Positions 1 through 9,911 are shown, counted from the first letter of the stretch. The stretch is DNA of 21,708 bases from Apostichopus californicus (GCA_020650975.1 JAIPMN010039837.1:1-21708), one strand, 5' to 3'. The notes: generated from the sequence alone by a model not told the origin. Numbers and translations: made by a program.

Positions 1-251
1 GGGGGGGGGGGGAATACCATACAGGGCTCATATTCTATTTTCTAGCCATCCCCATATTTTCTGGGCCCACAATTGACCCCTCGGCTATAGAAGTAGTAGG
101 AAGAGGACTTAAATGTGATGGAATGACTATCAAACTTGAGCAGCGAACAGTATTGGGGGAAAAATTGATTATTGAAATAAATTCAGCATTGAAACACTGT
201 TGTAAATTTATGAAACTCTTCTGACAGGGTTACAGTTCAACTGGAGCTCAC
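1..251 (-). other. Intron (partial), leftmost
   Basis: The window opens with a run of 12 G. Nothing else is recognisable before the splice donor of the exon at 252-425. Confidence 0.7.
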
Positions 252-425
252 CTTCTTAAGCAATGACCTGTGTTCCTCCTGTAGTTGTTCAGAGTGCTCA
301 TCGGAGACCTGTTTGTCAATCACCTTCATCTGCTCGGCCTCCTCGACTGCTAATCTCATCTCCAGAGCCTCCATCTCCTGCCTCTGCCGAGCTTCTACCT
401 CCTCTACATTATCATCGGGTCCGAG
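252..425 (-). CDS. Exon 20 in window: acidic coiled coil, gene continues off the left edge
   Basis: The acceptor is tttaatcag after a long T tract, and the donor is AAGAAG|gtgagc. The exon is 174 nt, phase 0-0, residues about 1467-1524. It reads LGPDDNVEEVEARQRQEMEA, then LEMRLAVEEAEQMK and EHSEQLQEEHRSLLKK, an acidic amphipathic helix. The donor is strong and no stop is present, so at least one more exon lies to the left of the window. Confidence 0.92.
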
Positions 426-514
426 CTGATTAAAAAAAAAAAAGACTTTTACAAATGCATTCTTGACGTCGCCAAACCGAAAATGGCAGCAGGATGTGTT
501 TTAAAGTTCTAGTT

Positions 515-884
515 CAGGGGTGGGCAACCTACGGTCCGGGCTCCACATGCGGCCCGCCAGTGATTGTTTTGCGACCCGTGAGATGTCTCAAGAAAAAGGA
601 AAAAATCAATCTATATTTACATCAAAACAAAAAACGAACTAGCTGCTTAGAATTTATCAGCACTAATGATGCTGTCAGGTAGGCCTATAATCCCCATTAA
701 TTATCAACTGTAATGTATTGACATTATGTTTTTGTGAATACAGATTAAGTACACACACCAATTGCTTCAAAGTCCTCGGAATCAAAGGTTTGAAATCAAC
801 AGCAGGTCGTTGGTTAGGTGCGGTTCAGTCAATTGTTCACCCCTTATATCTGGCCCATTCATTCAAAAAGGTTGCCCACCCCTG
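515..884. mobile_element. hAT-superfamily MITE (370 bp) with 8-bp target duplication
   Basis: The 16-bp terminal inverted repeats CAGGGGTGGGCAACCT (515-530) and its exact complement (869-884) bound a 370-bp element. It is flanked by perfect 8-bp direct repeats TTCTAGTT (507-514 and 885-892). The CAG...CTG ends and 8-bp target duplication are hallmarks of hAT transposons. Internal text such as ACATGCGGCCCGCC resembles subterminal sequence of hAT elements known in vertebrates. No transposase frame is present, so it is non-autonomous. Intact ends and an unmutated duplication suggest a fairly recent insertion. Confidence 0.95.
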
Positions 885-1557
885 TTCTAGTTGAAGAACA
901 TTTATTCATATCTAGACAGCTATCTGAGTGCAGATTTGCTCAATTAACCAGTAGAATGCGCCAGGCAGAAGCTGTAAAGTATTCGCTATAGCCTTTTCAT
1001 TGTACTGATAGGTGTTTGGAATGGTGGGTAGCTTGCTTCAATGATAAGTATATGACTTTAATAATGAATGCTTCTTTATCCCCTTTACTCAAAGATGGTT
1101 CTCTGTGCATACAAGGGTCATTAGTAATTACTTAAGAAGGCAGATATTTTAATGACATTTTCAGGTCAAACACTACCATTTGTAACACCTCAAATTGGCT
1201 TAAATGTTGGCAAACTTGACTTATTTTGGTGTAATTGCACTGAAAAATACCATGAATCAGGTACCTACAGTAAGCTATAATAACATGGCATTGCTAAACT
1301 GATGTGCTTATATGTCGTTTGTCAGACTAGTGGAGTTTAATTGTCACATCAATGTTTATGCATAACAATTCAGTTGCTATGGCATCAATTATTTTATTCA
1401 TTTATATTTTTTTATGATCAAACTTTCTGGAAATCAACCAGGTTGCAATCACAAATTTATTGGCTCACTGTAGTGTTCAAACCAGTTAATATTGATTGCA
1501 TGTGTCATGAGCAACATATGCGACTACTTTGGAAGGTATTAATGTTGCTATTGACTA

Positions 1558-1655
1558 TACATAACCTAACCTAACCAAACATAACATAACCTAACCAAAA
1601 ATAACATAATAAAAAATAACATAACAAAGCCTAACATAACATAACATAATATAAT
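1558..1655. repeat. Low-complexity CCTAA/CATAA pentamer tract
   Basis: Imperfect pentamers of the types taacc, taaca and taaaa run for about 100 bp. The order is irregular and mutated, as expected for an old microsatellite. Confidence 0.75.
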
Positions 1656-2215
1656 CACTTTAGCAGTACCAGTGCTGCAACATCCTATAAAGTGCATGCT
1701 GACACAGACTTGAAATAAAATTGGTGCAGTGAGTGGAAAAGTAGAACAAAATGGAACACTGCGAGTTACGTAACTTGCAATGGTAACAAACAGTTGGTAC
1801 CAACTGATTGTATCACAGATGATAAACAATTATATTCATCGTTGCGAAAAGTATAAGTTTGGCCAATTAGTAAAACTTGAACTTTGTTAATGGTATCAGT
1901 AAAAGCAAAGAGAGCAATATTCTTGTATTTTGTGTATTTGCATAGAGAGGCTCATGTAGTTTGAAAAAAAAATCATAATTAAAATGGCTATACAATTCTA
2001 TAGTTTGTGTGAAATGATAAATATCCAAAGAGTTAATGTTGTTTTGTGTTCGTATGTATGAACTCTGTTAATACTATCAGTAAAGGTGATAAAGACAATT
2101 TCCTTTTATGTTGCATAGAGAGGCCTATGTGCAGGTGGTCATATTGACCCCTCATTTAGGCCCATCGGAGTTTAAATGATGTCATCAAGTAATAAAGGTG
2201 AGAATGGTAAGGCTT

Positions 2216-2650
2216 ATATTTTGTGTACATAAACACATATATTTGTGTGTACATATGGATACGTGTAGAGGCTATTGTATTTTATGTACATAAACAAAAC
2301 AATTTGTTTGTACATATGGATAAATGTAGAGGTGTACATAAACAAAATAATGTGTGTACATATGGATACCTGTAGAGGCTCATGTATTTTGTGAACATAA
2401 ACAAAACAATTTGTGTGTAAATATGGATACGTGTAGAGGCTCATGTATTTTGTGTGCATAAACACATATTATTTGTGTGTACATATTGATACATATAGAG
2501 GCTCATGTATTTTGTGTGCATAAACACATATATTTTGTGAGTACATATTGATACATATAGAGGCTCATGTATTTTGTATACATAAACACATATTATTTGT
2601 GTGTACATATTGATACATATAGAGGCTCATGAATTTTGTGTACATAAAAA
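2216..2650. repeat. About 62-bp minisatellite, seven copies
   Basis: The phrase gtagaggctcatgtattttg recurs with its gag at 2268, 2329, 2375, 2436, 2498, 2560 and 2623. Spacings are 61, 46, 61, 62, 62 and 63. One unit is shortened by about 16 bp. The right-hand copies are the most alike, suggesting recent expansion at that side. Single diverged units appear near 1945 and 2113. Confidence 0.92.
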
Positions 2651-3012
2651 TATAAGAGAGAGCAAATATAAACTCTCGTCGGTCTTGAAAAACATCTTCT
2701 TTGTACTGCCATGCTGGTTTGTCCATGTTCACTTCAAATTAGTCCTAACTTTAATTAACCGACTTTCCAGGACAAAAACGTACATGTGCAGAACACAAAT
2801 GGTACACCTGAAATATTTCACATCGTGCAGGGTGGTAGGGGGTTGGTGGGGAGGAGGAAAAAGGTACAAACCAAACCAAAAACCGAACCTCAAAACGGGT
2901 GCAAACCAAAGAGATTAAGAAAGGATTAGTTATAAAGGCAGAACAAATACAGAACACAAATCAGTTTAGTGCCAAACACCACAGGTCACTGCAAACGGTC
3001 ATCAAACTCTAC

Positions 3013-3117
3013 CTTCTTGCTACGTGACTTTCGGCTCTTCAGGTTTGGCCTTGCGTTCTTTGCAAAGCTTAGATCAAACTCGTTGTTTTCTGTATTTGTA
3101 CCTGCCTCAGTCGCAGG
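3013..3117 (-). CDS. Exon 19 in window: short charged exon
   Basis: The acceptor is aaataccag and the donor is AAGAAG|gtagag. The exon is 105 nt, phase 0-0, residues about 1432-1466. It reads PATEAGTNTENNEFDLSFAK then PNLKSRKSRSKK. It is shorter and less helical than its neighbours, so it rests mainly on splice signals and the preserved phase-0 frame. It might be alternatively spliced, since skipping it keeps the frame. Confidence 0.72.
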
Positions 3118-3831
3118 CTGGTATTTAAGAAATTGGGAATTTATAGAACGTTGATGGGATAAGGGTTATAATGCAAAGCATCTTTTTTATTTGAAGAAAA
3201 CTTTGGAGAACTCAACTGTCATATCTCATGAGGTAGTGAAACTACGGAACATATTTCTTCTCAAAAGAGGAAATTTTGTTAGAAATATATTCATACAAAC
3301 AAACAAAAAGATAGTACATGTGACAAACTACTATTCAAACCATGATTGCTATTAGCAAAAAAGAGAGCAAAAATGCCTCTTTTTTGGGGCTCAAATTATG
3401 TCAGTAAAAAGCATCCCGAAACTTGAAATTTCACAAACTAATTTTCTCCTGACCTATTGGAAATCATTTGAATGAAATGCAAATGTCATAAGAATACTGC
3501 ACGTGATGTTACTTGAGTTACATAAAATATCATTTAGCATAAAAATCACCAAAAATTACCAAAACAAAAAAGGTCACAGAAAAAGCAATACTTCTCCCTA
3601 ATCTATTAAAGTCATTTGTGAAACTTTTCTTAAACCCTGGAGAATTTCTCACTGTTTCTGTAGGGCTTTTTTATGCTAAAATAAGAAAGTTTTTTAATGA
3701 AATCATAAAAGAGAGGTGACACTAACCCAGGAATAACAGTTTACCAATTTCAAAGCTTTTTTGGCTTACCCCAACTGCATGGAACATGACGTTAACAACA
3801 CTCAAGTTTAAATTTTTTAAAAACAACTCAC
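3118..3831 (-). other. Intron, no recognised feature
   Basis: This is AT-rich unique-looking sequence of 714 bp. I see no gene, repeat array or RNA element. Confidence 0.7.
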
Positions 3832-4035
3832 CGCCTCTAATTCCTTTGCATGTTTGTCTTTCAGTTTTCGGATCTTTTTGCGTCTTTTCTCTGCCATTCT
3901 AGCCTTCATAGACTTTGTTAGGTCACCATGTCGTTTGTCCATTTTCTTCTTTAAGGCAGCTTCCATGTCAAACTGTTCCCGTTTCATTTCATCGACAGCC
4001 TCTCCCGGTAAAGTACCTGCATTGACTAGATCGTC
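3832..4035 (-). CDS. Exon 18 in window: basic coiled coil
   Basis: The acceptor is tctgcag and the donor is GAGGCG|gtgagt. The exon is 204 nt, phase 0-0, residues about 1364-1431. It reads DDLVNAGTLPGEAVDEMKRE, then a strongly basic helix (KKKMDKRHGDLTKSMKARMAEKRRKKIRKLKDK). The lysine/arginine density is higher than in neighbouring exons and could act as a polybasic membrane- or nucleic-acid-contacting patch. That reading is inference. Confidence 0.9.
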
Positions 4036-4436
4036 CTGCAGAGCAAAACGAGGGAAATTGAAAATGAGAAGAAAACACAGTGATGGAAAGATTGTCTTAA
4101 AACACACACAGCTGAGTCTGTTATGCTGAATAAGGAGAATTTCACTTGGTCAATGATTTTTTTTTTCCGTAATTTTTTTAATGTTTTCTGTGAAGTTTCG
4201 GTTCAATTTGGTTCGATATCATTTCCATACTATGCAAAACTCACATACAGGTTATAAAACGAAGAAAGTAACAAAATTCAGCCGAAAATTTTTTCCATAA
4301 TAGCCTTAACATACCAACACATTAGCGACTGTCACAAAAAGGAATTACATTGTTCACTTTTAATGTCAAAATTTTTCTATGAAAAATGCTCCTTTTTCAT
4401 ACTGCTTAAAATCAAACAAGAAGCTGTAAACTATAC
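4036..4436 (-). other. Intron, no recognised feature
   Basis: This 401-bp intron has a T run near 4159-4166 and otherwise AT-rich sequence with nothing identifiable. Confidence 0.7.
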
Positions 4437-4868
4437 CATTGCATTTGAGAGATTTTCAGACATCTTGAGTTGTAATTCGTCTCTGAGTTTCTTGTTCTGT
4501 TCTGCGAGAGCGTTCGCTTTACCGGAAGCTTCCTCTGCGAAGAGTAGATCGAGGGCAATTCCTTGCTCCAGGAGGGTAGCAAATGCATCTCCATCTTCAT
4601 CCTCCTCCAGGGTGAGTCCCGCCTCCTCTGCTTCCTGTTTGTGTTGACGTTTCATCGCTGCCTCGCTTTGGTTTCTCTTCTGTGCCAAGCGTTGCAGGAG
4701 ATCCTGCATCTGTCGCTGTTTGCTGCCCTCTAACTTCTCCAAGGTATCGGCCACCCGCTTGTCGTGTTCTGTGATCAGCTTGTCCACCTCTTCCTGAGAC
4801 GATGCCTTTTCGAGTTTCTTGTTGAGCTCGTTGTTGAGATCCTCAAGAGCTGACTTTCGTTGTCTGGC
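4437..4868 (-). CDS. Exon 17 in window: long coiled coil
   Basis: The acceptor is catttttag and the donor is GCAATG|gtatag. The exon is 432 nt, phase 0-0, residues about 1220-1363 (144 codons). It is nearly continuous heptad-like, charged helix (LEDLNNELNKKLEK, HDKRVADTLEKLEG, MQDLLQRLAQKRNQ). An acidic EEDEDGD turn breaks it, and a second helix (LLEQGIALDLLFAEEA to LRDELQLKM) follows. This kind of sequence usually mediates oligomerisation or scaffolding. Confidence 0.93.
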
Positions 4869-5415
4869 CTAAAAATGTGAACCCGAACAGGTTTATATTT
4901 TAGAATGAAAAGCCTAAATTTAACTGTAAAACCTTCCATAAAATCATTTTTTTTTTTTTTTCTTTTTTTTTGTGGCCTTGGGTTGTCTTCCATGGAAGTA
5001 GGGAAAGCAATTATGATCAATACAAACTATTTCTTTACTTCAAAACACTCATTACTTCCTATTTTTTCTCTGTATCAGCTTTGTTTCAAGCTAGTCATTC
5101 TGTACAGAAACAGTCATGTGACTTCATCAGGTTACAATTTATTCTATCATCACAGTGTCCTCCGTCTCTTTAATAAACCAATTTCCTTTTCCAAAGCAAT
5201 CCACATCCTAGATAACTACACCCAAATCTTACCACATATTGCTATAAACAATGACTTTTACTCTTGACACACAACTAGCCTACTTCTGTATCTCGAGAAC
5301 AAAATTCCAAAACAAAACTTCGAGACGATCGCAAGTATTCTTGCTAAATCCGGGAGATGGCAATAGATTATTTTAATGTCTACTCTCAGATGTAAAGAGG
5401 AAACTCTAAACTCAC
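4869..5415 (-). other. Intron with T-rich tract
   Basis: This 547-bp intron carries a long T-rich tract near 4948-4971. Longer reading frames here are in AT-rich sequence with no coding character. Confidence 0.7.
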
Positions 5416-5672
5416 ATCAATCTGCAGAAGGTTCTCTATCTCCCTTTCTTCCTCCATCCTAAGGTCCTTCTCCAGTTTCACCCGTTCTTGGTTCTGCCGG
5501 GCCAGCAGTTTGTCCACTGCTGCCCCCTTCCCTGATACCAGGCTCATGCCTCCAGTCATACTGGTCTTCCCTCGCTTCAGCATCTCAGGACTGATGGGGA
5601 TCTTACCCGAGTTGAGTTTCTCCAAGAGCGCTTGCAGGGCCTCCATCAACTCGTGCTCTCGAGATCTGCTTC
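5416..5672 (-). CDS. Exon 16 in window: cytoplasmic linker and coiled coil
   Basis: The acceptor is aaaacag and the donor is ATTGAT|gtgagt. The exon is 257 nt, phase 1 to 0, residues about 1134-1219. It begins SRSREHELMEALQALLEKL, passes through a KIPISPEMLKRG and Gly/Ser-rich loop, and ends in a charged helix (LLARQNQERVKLEKDLRMEE). From its 3' end onward every intron is phase 0. Confidence 0.92.
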
Positions 5673-6546
5673 CTGTTTTATGGATTCAGCACGAAATGAG
5701 AGAGTGACAAAGGAAACAATGTCAAATGTTAAAACATGTTCAACATTATTCTGTGATTTGGAGAACATTTTGTAAAAGGATCACTCAAAATATACATAAC
5801 AAACCTGTTTCAATTAACTTGAATAGTTCTTGAAGTTTACCTGTTTTGAAGCTATAAACCTGTATTTGGTTTTGGATTGTAACTTTGTGTCGGTCTGACC
5901 GAGTCATGTACCTGTCACACCTAAAAACTTAAACTTTATCAATCACTTGTTGGATTATTGTTTTATTAAAATATCATAGCATAGATTCTGACTTTTCAGA
6001 GGAATCTCTAAATTTGTCCTCAACTATCATTATGTCAATCAATAATATTGTTGATGAAATAGCATTTTTCATACTTCATGTTCAATGTAAATGATATTTA
6101 TCCGTATTCCTTACCCATATTCAATATTCCCAATCCCGCCCATCCCCCCCCCCAAAACACATGCACGCACACACCTAACCCCCACGAGATTGCAGCTTGG
6201 TAATAGAATGCATAAGGAAAGCACAAACTGAAAAGAATTGCTTATATTGTTAAATTATCTATCAATAAACCTGACATGAAAACTGAATAGGAAACATTTC
6301 ACTATTTGAAAAGGGCCAAGAAATTTTTGACTTCAACTAGTCCAAATCCCACTTCAGCCAAATATATCTTTGCTCTGTTAAAACCAATTATTTTCTAAGC
6401 CTGCAGTTCCATTTTGTCAAAGATAATTCCCAAAGACTGTATGTGGGGAACTCTAAATTAATATATATATATATATATTTTTTGTTTTTAAATACATGGA
6501 TGCTACAGCAATATTGTGCAATCACCAATCTGAGAGGTTACGTTAC
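5673..6546 (-). other. Intron with C run and AT dinucleotide tract
   Basis: This 874-bp intron has a C run followed by CA-rich sequence at about 6142-6175 and a short (TA)n plus T tract at 6461-6485. Nothing else is recognised. Confidence 0.7.
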
Positions 6547-6911
6547 CTGCAAAGTTGTACTGTCTGTTGGAGGTGACATTGACTACATTGGGTCCGTCAG
6601 ACGCAGCCCCTTGAAGCCCGTCGTGTTCCACTCTCGGCCCAGACCTCTGAAGTCCCTCAATCTTCGCTGCATCCAGGTTCACCAACAGACTCTTCAGACC
6701 GTCCGTCTGTTGGCTCATGCGTTCGTAAAATCCGAGTAAGTCCTCCTGCTGTTTGGCCAGCTGTTGTGAGAGGTACAGGGTCTGATCTTCCAGTTTGTCG
6801 TAGAGGGTACGAACATTGAGGTCCTCTAGCAAACCCGTCTCGTTCTTGACCAGCCCGGCTCCAGCAGGGATAGAGGCTTCTCCGACACCCCCTGCCTTAA
6901 CGATTTCTTCT
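6547..6911 (-). CDS. Exon 15 in window: cytoplasmic helical region
   Basis: The acceptor is tataacag and the donor is TTTGCAG|gtaacg. The exon is 365 nt, phase 2 to 1, residues about 1012-1133. A Gly/Ala-rich start is followed by a predicted coiled coil (LYDKLEDQTLYLSQQLAKQQ and on through FYERMSQQTDGLKSLL), then a Gly/Asn-rich loop ending NRQYNFAG. No catalytic motif is seen. Confidence 0.92.
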
Positions 6912-7338
6912 CTGTTATAAAGAATATCAAAGTTATTGTAAAATAATATGGTCACAAAACCTAAATTCCCTTTTGTGTGACAGTACTGACTCAAAACAAT
7001 GAAGAAAATAAGTTAACTACAAAAAAACAAGACTGTTGACCTGCTTTTTGCTGAATTTCATAAACAGGATGACAATAATGTCAGCAACACTTTAGTAAGA
7101 AAAGTTAACACTTTAAGTAAAATTGGACTGTATTCTACTGATTTCTCAAAGCTTTGGAATACTGTTATTAAAAATGTATTTGCTACTTTTCTTACAAACA
7201 TAATCTAGACCATTGATATCAATGTTATCGCTGTCTATCAATTTTACAGAAATAAACTGCTTGACAAACTGAAACAAGAAAGACCTGTTCCAAAGGAAAG
7301 AGAAACAGTTTTTAGTGGATTCTTAGGTTTTTTAATAC
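6912..7338 (-). other. Intron, no recognised feature
   Basis: This 427-bp intron is AT-rich and I see no further element in it. Confidence 0.7.
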
Positions 7339-7507
7339 CTGTCAAAATCCTGATACTGCAGGTACCCTGGAATCTTTGGAGGGGCACCAAGAGCCCTGTA
7401 TTTTGGCTTCCAGGCCTTCATGGGGTAGATACCGGCATATTTGGGTCTCCAGACTATCACCGCGACGACCAGCAGTATCACACATGCAGCCAAGAAGGAT
7501 AACATAC
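7339..7507 (-). CDS. Exon 14 in window: transmembrane helix and juxtamembrane segment
   Basis: The acceptor is ccttgtag and the donor is GACAG|gtatta. The exon is 169 nt, phase 1 to 2, residues about 956-1012. Joined to the previous exon it gives a 24-residue hydrophobic helix (GLIIGMLSFLAAC through VVAVIVW). It is immediately followed by WRPKYAGIYPMKAWKPKYR, a tandem W(R/K)PKY pair nine residues apart from W to Y. The basic residues after the helix place this side in the cytoplasm. A Pro/Gly/Tyr-rich tail (APPKIPGYLQYQDF) follows. Confidence 0.94.
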
Positions 7508-8221
7508 CTACAAGGAGAAAAAACAAGAACAAGGATGTAGAGGAATAACTCTCATGACACTCTGCTGAGTTGAACATAAGATATTCGGCAATATTCTGTT
7601 CAATATAGCAAACGTCTTGGTCTGCCCAAGAAGAGAGTTCAATGTCTCAGTATTTGCTAAAGTACTGATCCAAAATGTTATGTTTTCCTCTTTATATATA
7701 CTTGAAGGTGAATTAAGAGATTAAGTAGTTCAAAGACAGCAATTGACCTCGAAGCCTTTTATTCATTCAATCTTGACAGTCTAAACAATCTCTTGGTTTT
7801 TTATTACTTCTTTGTAGTAAGTAAATAATCACACAATCCTGTTCATGAAATTTTTGGGGCAAACTTTTGGCTCATTCGCAGAGATTGAACAAATGGAAAT
7901 GGTTTAGGGAGATCGGTTTAATAGGTCGTGTTTATGATGGAATACATAATGAGAACTTAAAGGAAAATCAGATACTGATGTATCAGTAACATGCATGCAG
8001 TGATATACTTCAGGTACACCTTTGACTTTCATCAAAAATGCACAAATCACAAAAAATAGTTTCTTTTATGTTCATCTACCGATCAGAGAACATTTATTTT
8101 GTTTGATATCCTAGCTCTACCCATCACATAATTTATTTTCCCCTATTATTAATATTCAACTCCTTCGGTTATCATCTGCCAATCAGAGAACATTGATTTC
8201 TTCAACTACTAAATTAAGTTT

Positions 8222-8460
8222 CTTTCTTCTCTCCATCCCTTGTCTACTAATCCCCTAACATCTATCTCTTTGTGTTCACCATGCTCATTAACCTGTCTGT
8301 ATTCTGTGCGTGTTTTTGTCCCTTCTGTTACTGTTACTTGTCATTTAGCCTCTGAAGAAGATCCTGCTAGGATCGAAACGTCAGGCCAACAATACTTTTA
8401 CACATTCTCCTACACAGGCTCTCTAGTGGATGAGCAGTTCGCTAACAGTTTTATTTTATT
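8222..8460 (+). mobile_element. Penelope-like retroelement fragment, copy 1, with hammerhead-like motif
   Basis: About 190 bp here match 9325-9507 with few changes, so this is a dispersed repeat. It is flanked by the 8-bp direct repeat TTAAGTTT (8214-8221 and 8461-8468), a candidate target duplication. The phrase CTGAAGAAG...GAAACGTC resembles the conserved ends of Penelope-like elements, which are known to carry hammerhead ribozymes. No reverse transcriptase is present. Compared with copy 2, its left end is shorter and its right end about 50 bp longer. Confidence 0.72.
8348..8386 (+). ncRNA. Hammerhead-ribozyme-like core (copy 1)
   Basis: The elements fall in type I hammerhead order. Stem I is GCCT (8348-8351) with AGGC (8383-8386). 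The core is CTGAAGA (8352-8358; CUGANGA consensus). Stem II is GATCCT/AGGATC with loop GCT (8360-8374). GAA follows at 8375-8377, then an AC/GT mini stem III and the GTC cleavage triplet (8380-8382). One extra A (8359) sits between the core and stem II, and stem III has no loop, so activity may need a dimer or may be lost. Confidence 0.6.
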
Positions 8461-8576
8461 TTAAGTTTATATTCCTCAGTCAATTATTAAGGATACATAG
8501 TTTGGCAAAATCTTCTTATTCACTTCTACCGATCGAAAAAGAGCAAACATTTTCCTGTATTAAGAAATCATCTTAC

Positions 8577-9116
8577 CGATGATAAGACCCCAGTCAGGCT
8601 CCTCGTTTCCAGGTTCATGCTTGGACACCTTCTGTTCCACCAGGTTAGAACTTGACGACGGCTGGACCTTGAAATCCTGGCTATCACACGACACGCCTGC
8701 TTCCTGCACGGAAATGATCACCTCGTGCTCGGGCTCCTGGGTGTCAGCGAACACGTACTGGCCAGATTCCACAAACACGTGGGCGAACGAAGAAATGGAC
8801 ACGTTTGTGCTCTCCACGTAGAATCTAAGGTCTCGGAACTCGCTGTAATCAAATGTAGGGTTGGTGTTAAAGAGGTGATCCTTGACGTAAACCGGGTAGT
8901 GACTGAGACTTCGATTGACTTCGTTGATGGAAACTCTAAATATCATCATATCTTCCAGTTCTAGACAGAAGAGGGGGTTAGGAATACCGCTGAGGGTGTC
9001 TCCAGAAGTCGCCAAGAGTCGCCGACGACTGAAAGTGGAAGTGGTATTGGGCTCCGATGATGTAAAGTCATTGGTTAGGAAGATGGATTCTGTAGTCAGC
9101 TGTATGGTAGTAGTGC
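8577..9116 (-). CDS. Exon 13 in window: membrane-proximal, possibly cupredoxin-like domain and stalk
   Basis: The acceptor is acttacag and the donor is ATCATCG|gtaaga. At 540 nt it is the largest exon, phase 1-1, residues about 776-955. A Thr-rich lead-in and an SRRRLL basic site are followed by NPLFCLELED, SLSHYPVYV, NTNPTFDYSEF, then FVESGQYVFADTQEPEHEVIISV and VSC. The G-x-Y-V-F-x-D and terminal strand pattern recalls cupredoxin-like folds, but a full copper site (Cys plus two His plus Met) is not evident. A Ser-rich, acidic stalk (EPGNEEPDW) leads straight into the membrane helix. NVS, NRS and NTT sequons are seen. Confidence 0.92.
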
Positions 9117-9219
9117 CTGTAAGTGTGGAAAAATATAATAGATATTAAGAATATGCATATTAAACTCCATGATCTCTTATGGGTCTTTATGGTTTGCAAT
9201 TGTTACATAATAATATGTC

Positions 9220-9508
9220 TCTCCACACCTTTCTGTCTTTGTCCTCCAGTTTATTCCCTCCCCTGTTCCTTTAATCCTCCCTTTGTCCCTCCACTGTTTA
9301 TCTCCTACCTCTCCTCTTCACCTGTTGCTTTCTTCTCTCCATCCCTTGTCCACTAATCCCCTTACACCTATCTCATTGTGTTCACCGTGCTCATTAACCT
9401 GTCTGTATTCTGTGTGTGCTTTTGTCCCTTCTGTTACTGTTACTTGTCATTTAGCCTCTGAAGAAGATCCTGCTAGTATCGAAACGTCAGGCCAACTTAC
9501 TTTTACAC
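9220..9508 (+). mobile_element. Penelope-like retroelement fragment, copy 2
   Basis: This 289-bp insert is bracketed by an 11-bp direct repeat AATAATATGTC (9209-9219 and 9509-9519), a good target duplication. Its 3' two thirds match copy 1 at 8222. The left part is pyrimidine-rich (CTCCTCC/CCCTTC type). Copies 1 and 2 have different ends and different flanking repeats, so they inserted independently rather than by local duplication. Confidence 0.75.
9454..9492 (+). ncRNA. Hammerhead-ribozyme-like core (copy 2)
   Basis: It has the same layout as copy 1: GCCT/AGGC stem I, CTGAAGA core at 9458-9464, hairpin 9466-9480, then GAAAC and GTC. Stem II carries one mismatch (AGTATC instead of AGGATC), which would weaken it. 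The core nucleotides are unchanged. Confidence 0.52.
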
Positions 9509-9911
9509 AATAATATGTCAAATACACACTAATACTGATGGAAAAACAATGGACATCATGTGCATATAATGCATACAAATTATGTATATGGATGTACATA
9601 CTAACGCACTTGTGTAATGCTTGGTTGCCAAACAAGTTAAGACTAAACGATGTTCTTTCATTTGAACCACAAACAGACGTACATTAACAGAACTTTAATC
9701 AGGTTGGACCGAAAAGAAAGGAAGAAATGGTGGAAATTGCACAGTTAAAACTTCCCCAAGAATTGGTTTGAAGAGTTTTGGAAACCATTTGTAAGGAGTA
9801 GTTAGACAGTAGAACTGGACCTGAAAGGCGCTGACATTTTAGAGAAAACGATGACATAACCTACGTTCCCTGATGCTCCCAAAATATAAAAACGCAAAGT
9901 TTCACTCTCAC

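Larger units (their letters stand above)
426..3012 (-). other. Intron with hAT MITE and minisatellite
   Basis: This is the longest intron in the window (2587 bp). It holds the hAT element 515-884, a CCTAA/CATAA-rich low-complexity tract near 1558-1655 and the 62-bp minisatellite 2216-2650. The rest is AT-rich sequence in which I see no gene. Confidence 0.75.
7508..8576 (-). other. Intron containing a Penelope-like fragment
   Basis: This 1069-bp intron includes the retroelement fragment 8222-8460. A phrase of about 25 bp around atcagagaacattt occurs at about 8083 and again (as aatcagagaacattg) at about 8180. The remainder is unremarkable. Confidence 0.7.
9117..9911 (-). other. Intron containing a second Penelope-like fragment
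   Basis: This 795-bp intron holds the element 9220-9508. The remaining sequence, including 9520-9911, shows nothing identifiable. Confidence 0.7.

Noticed and set aside
1-12. Poly-G at the window start as a biological signal
   Set aside because: It is at the window edge, so it may be the end of a longer tract or an assembly feature and cannot be judged.
1558-1655. TAACC repeats as a telomere-like sequence
   Set aside because: There are only two or three regular units, mixed with other pentamers and inside an intron. It is a decayed microsatellite.
4905-5267. Plus-strand frame of 120 codons
   Set aside because: It starts in AT-rich intron with a poly-T tract giving a Phe run and has no recognisable coding pattern.
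8850-9116. SRRRLL in exon 8577-9116 as a furin cleavage site
   Set aside because: The P4 position is Ser rather than Arg, so the site is weak. I mention it only in the exon entry.
8240-9513. Two similar plus-strand frames (8240-8464 and 9283-9513) as a possible gene family
   Set aside because: They match because they lie in two copies of the same Penelope-like fragment. There is no reverse transcriptase or other protein signature.
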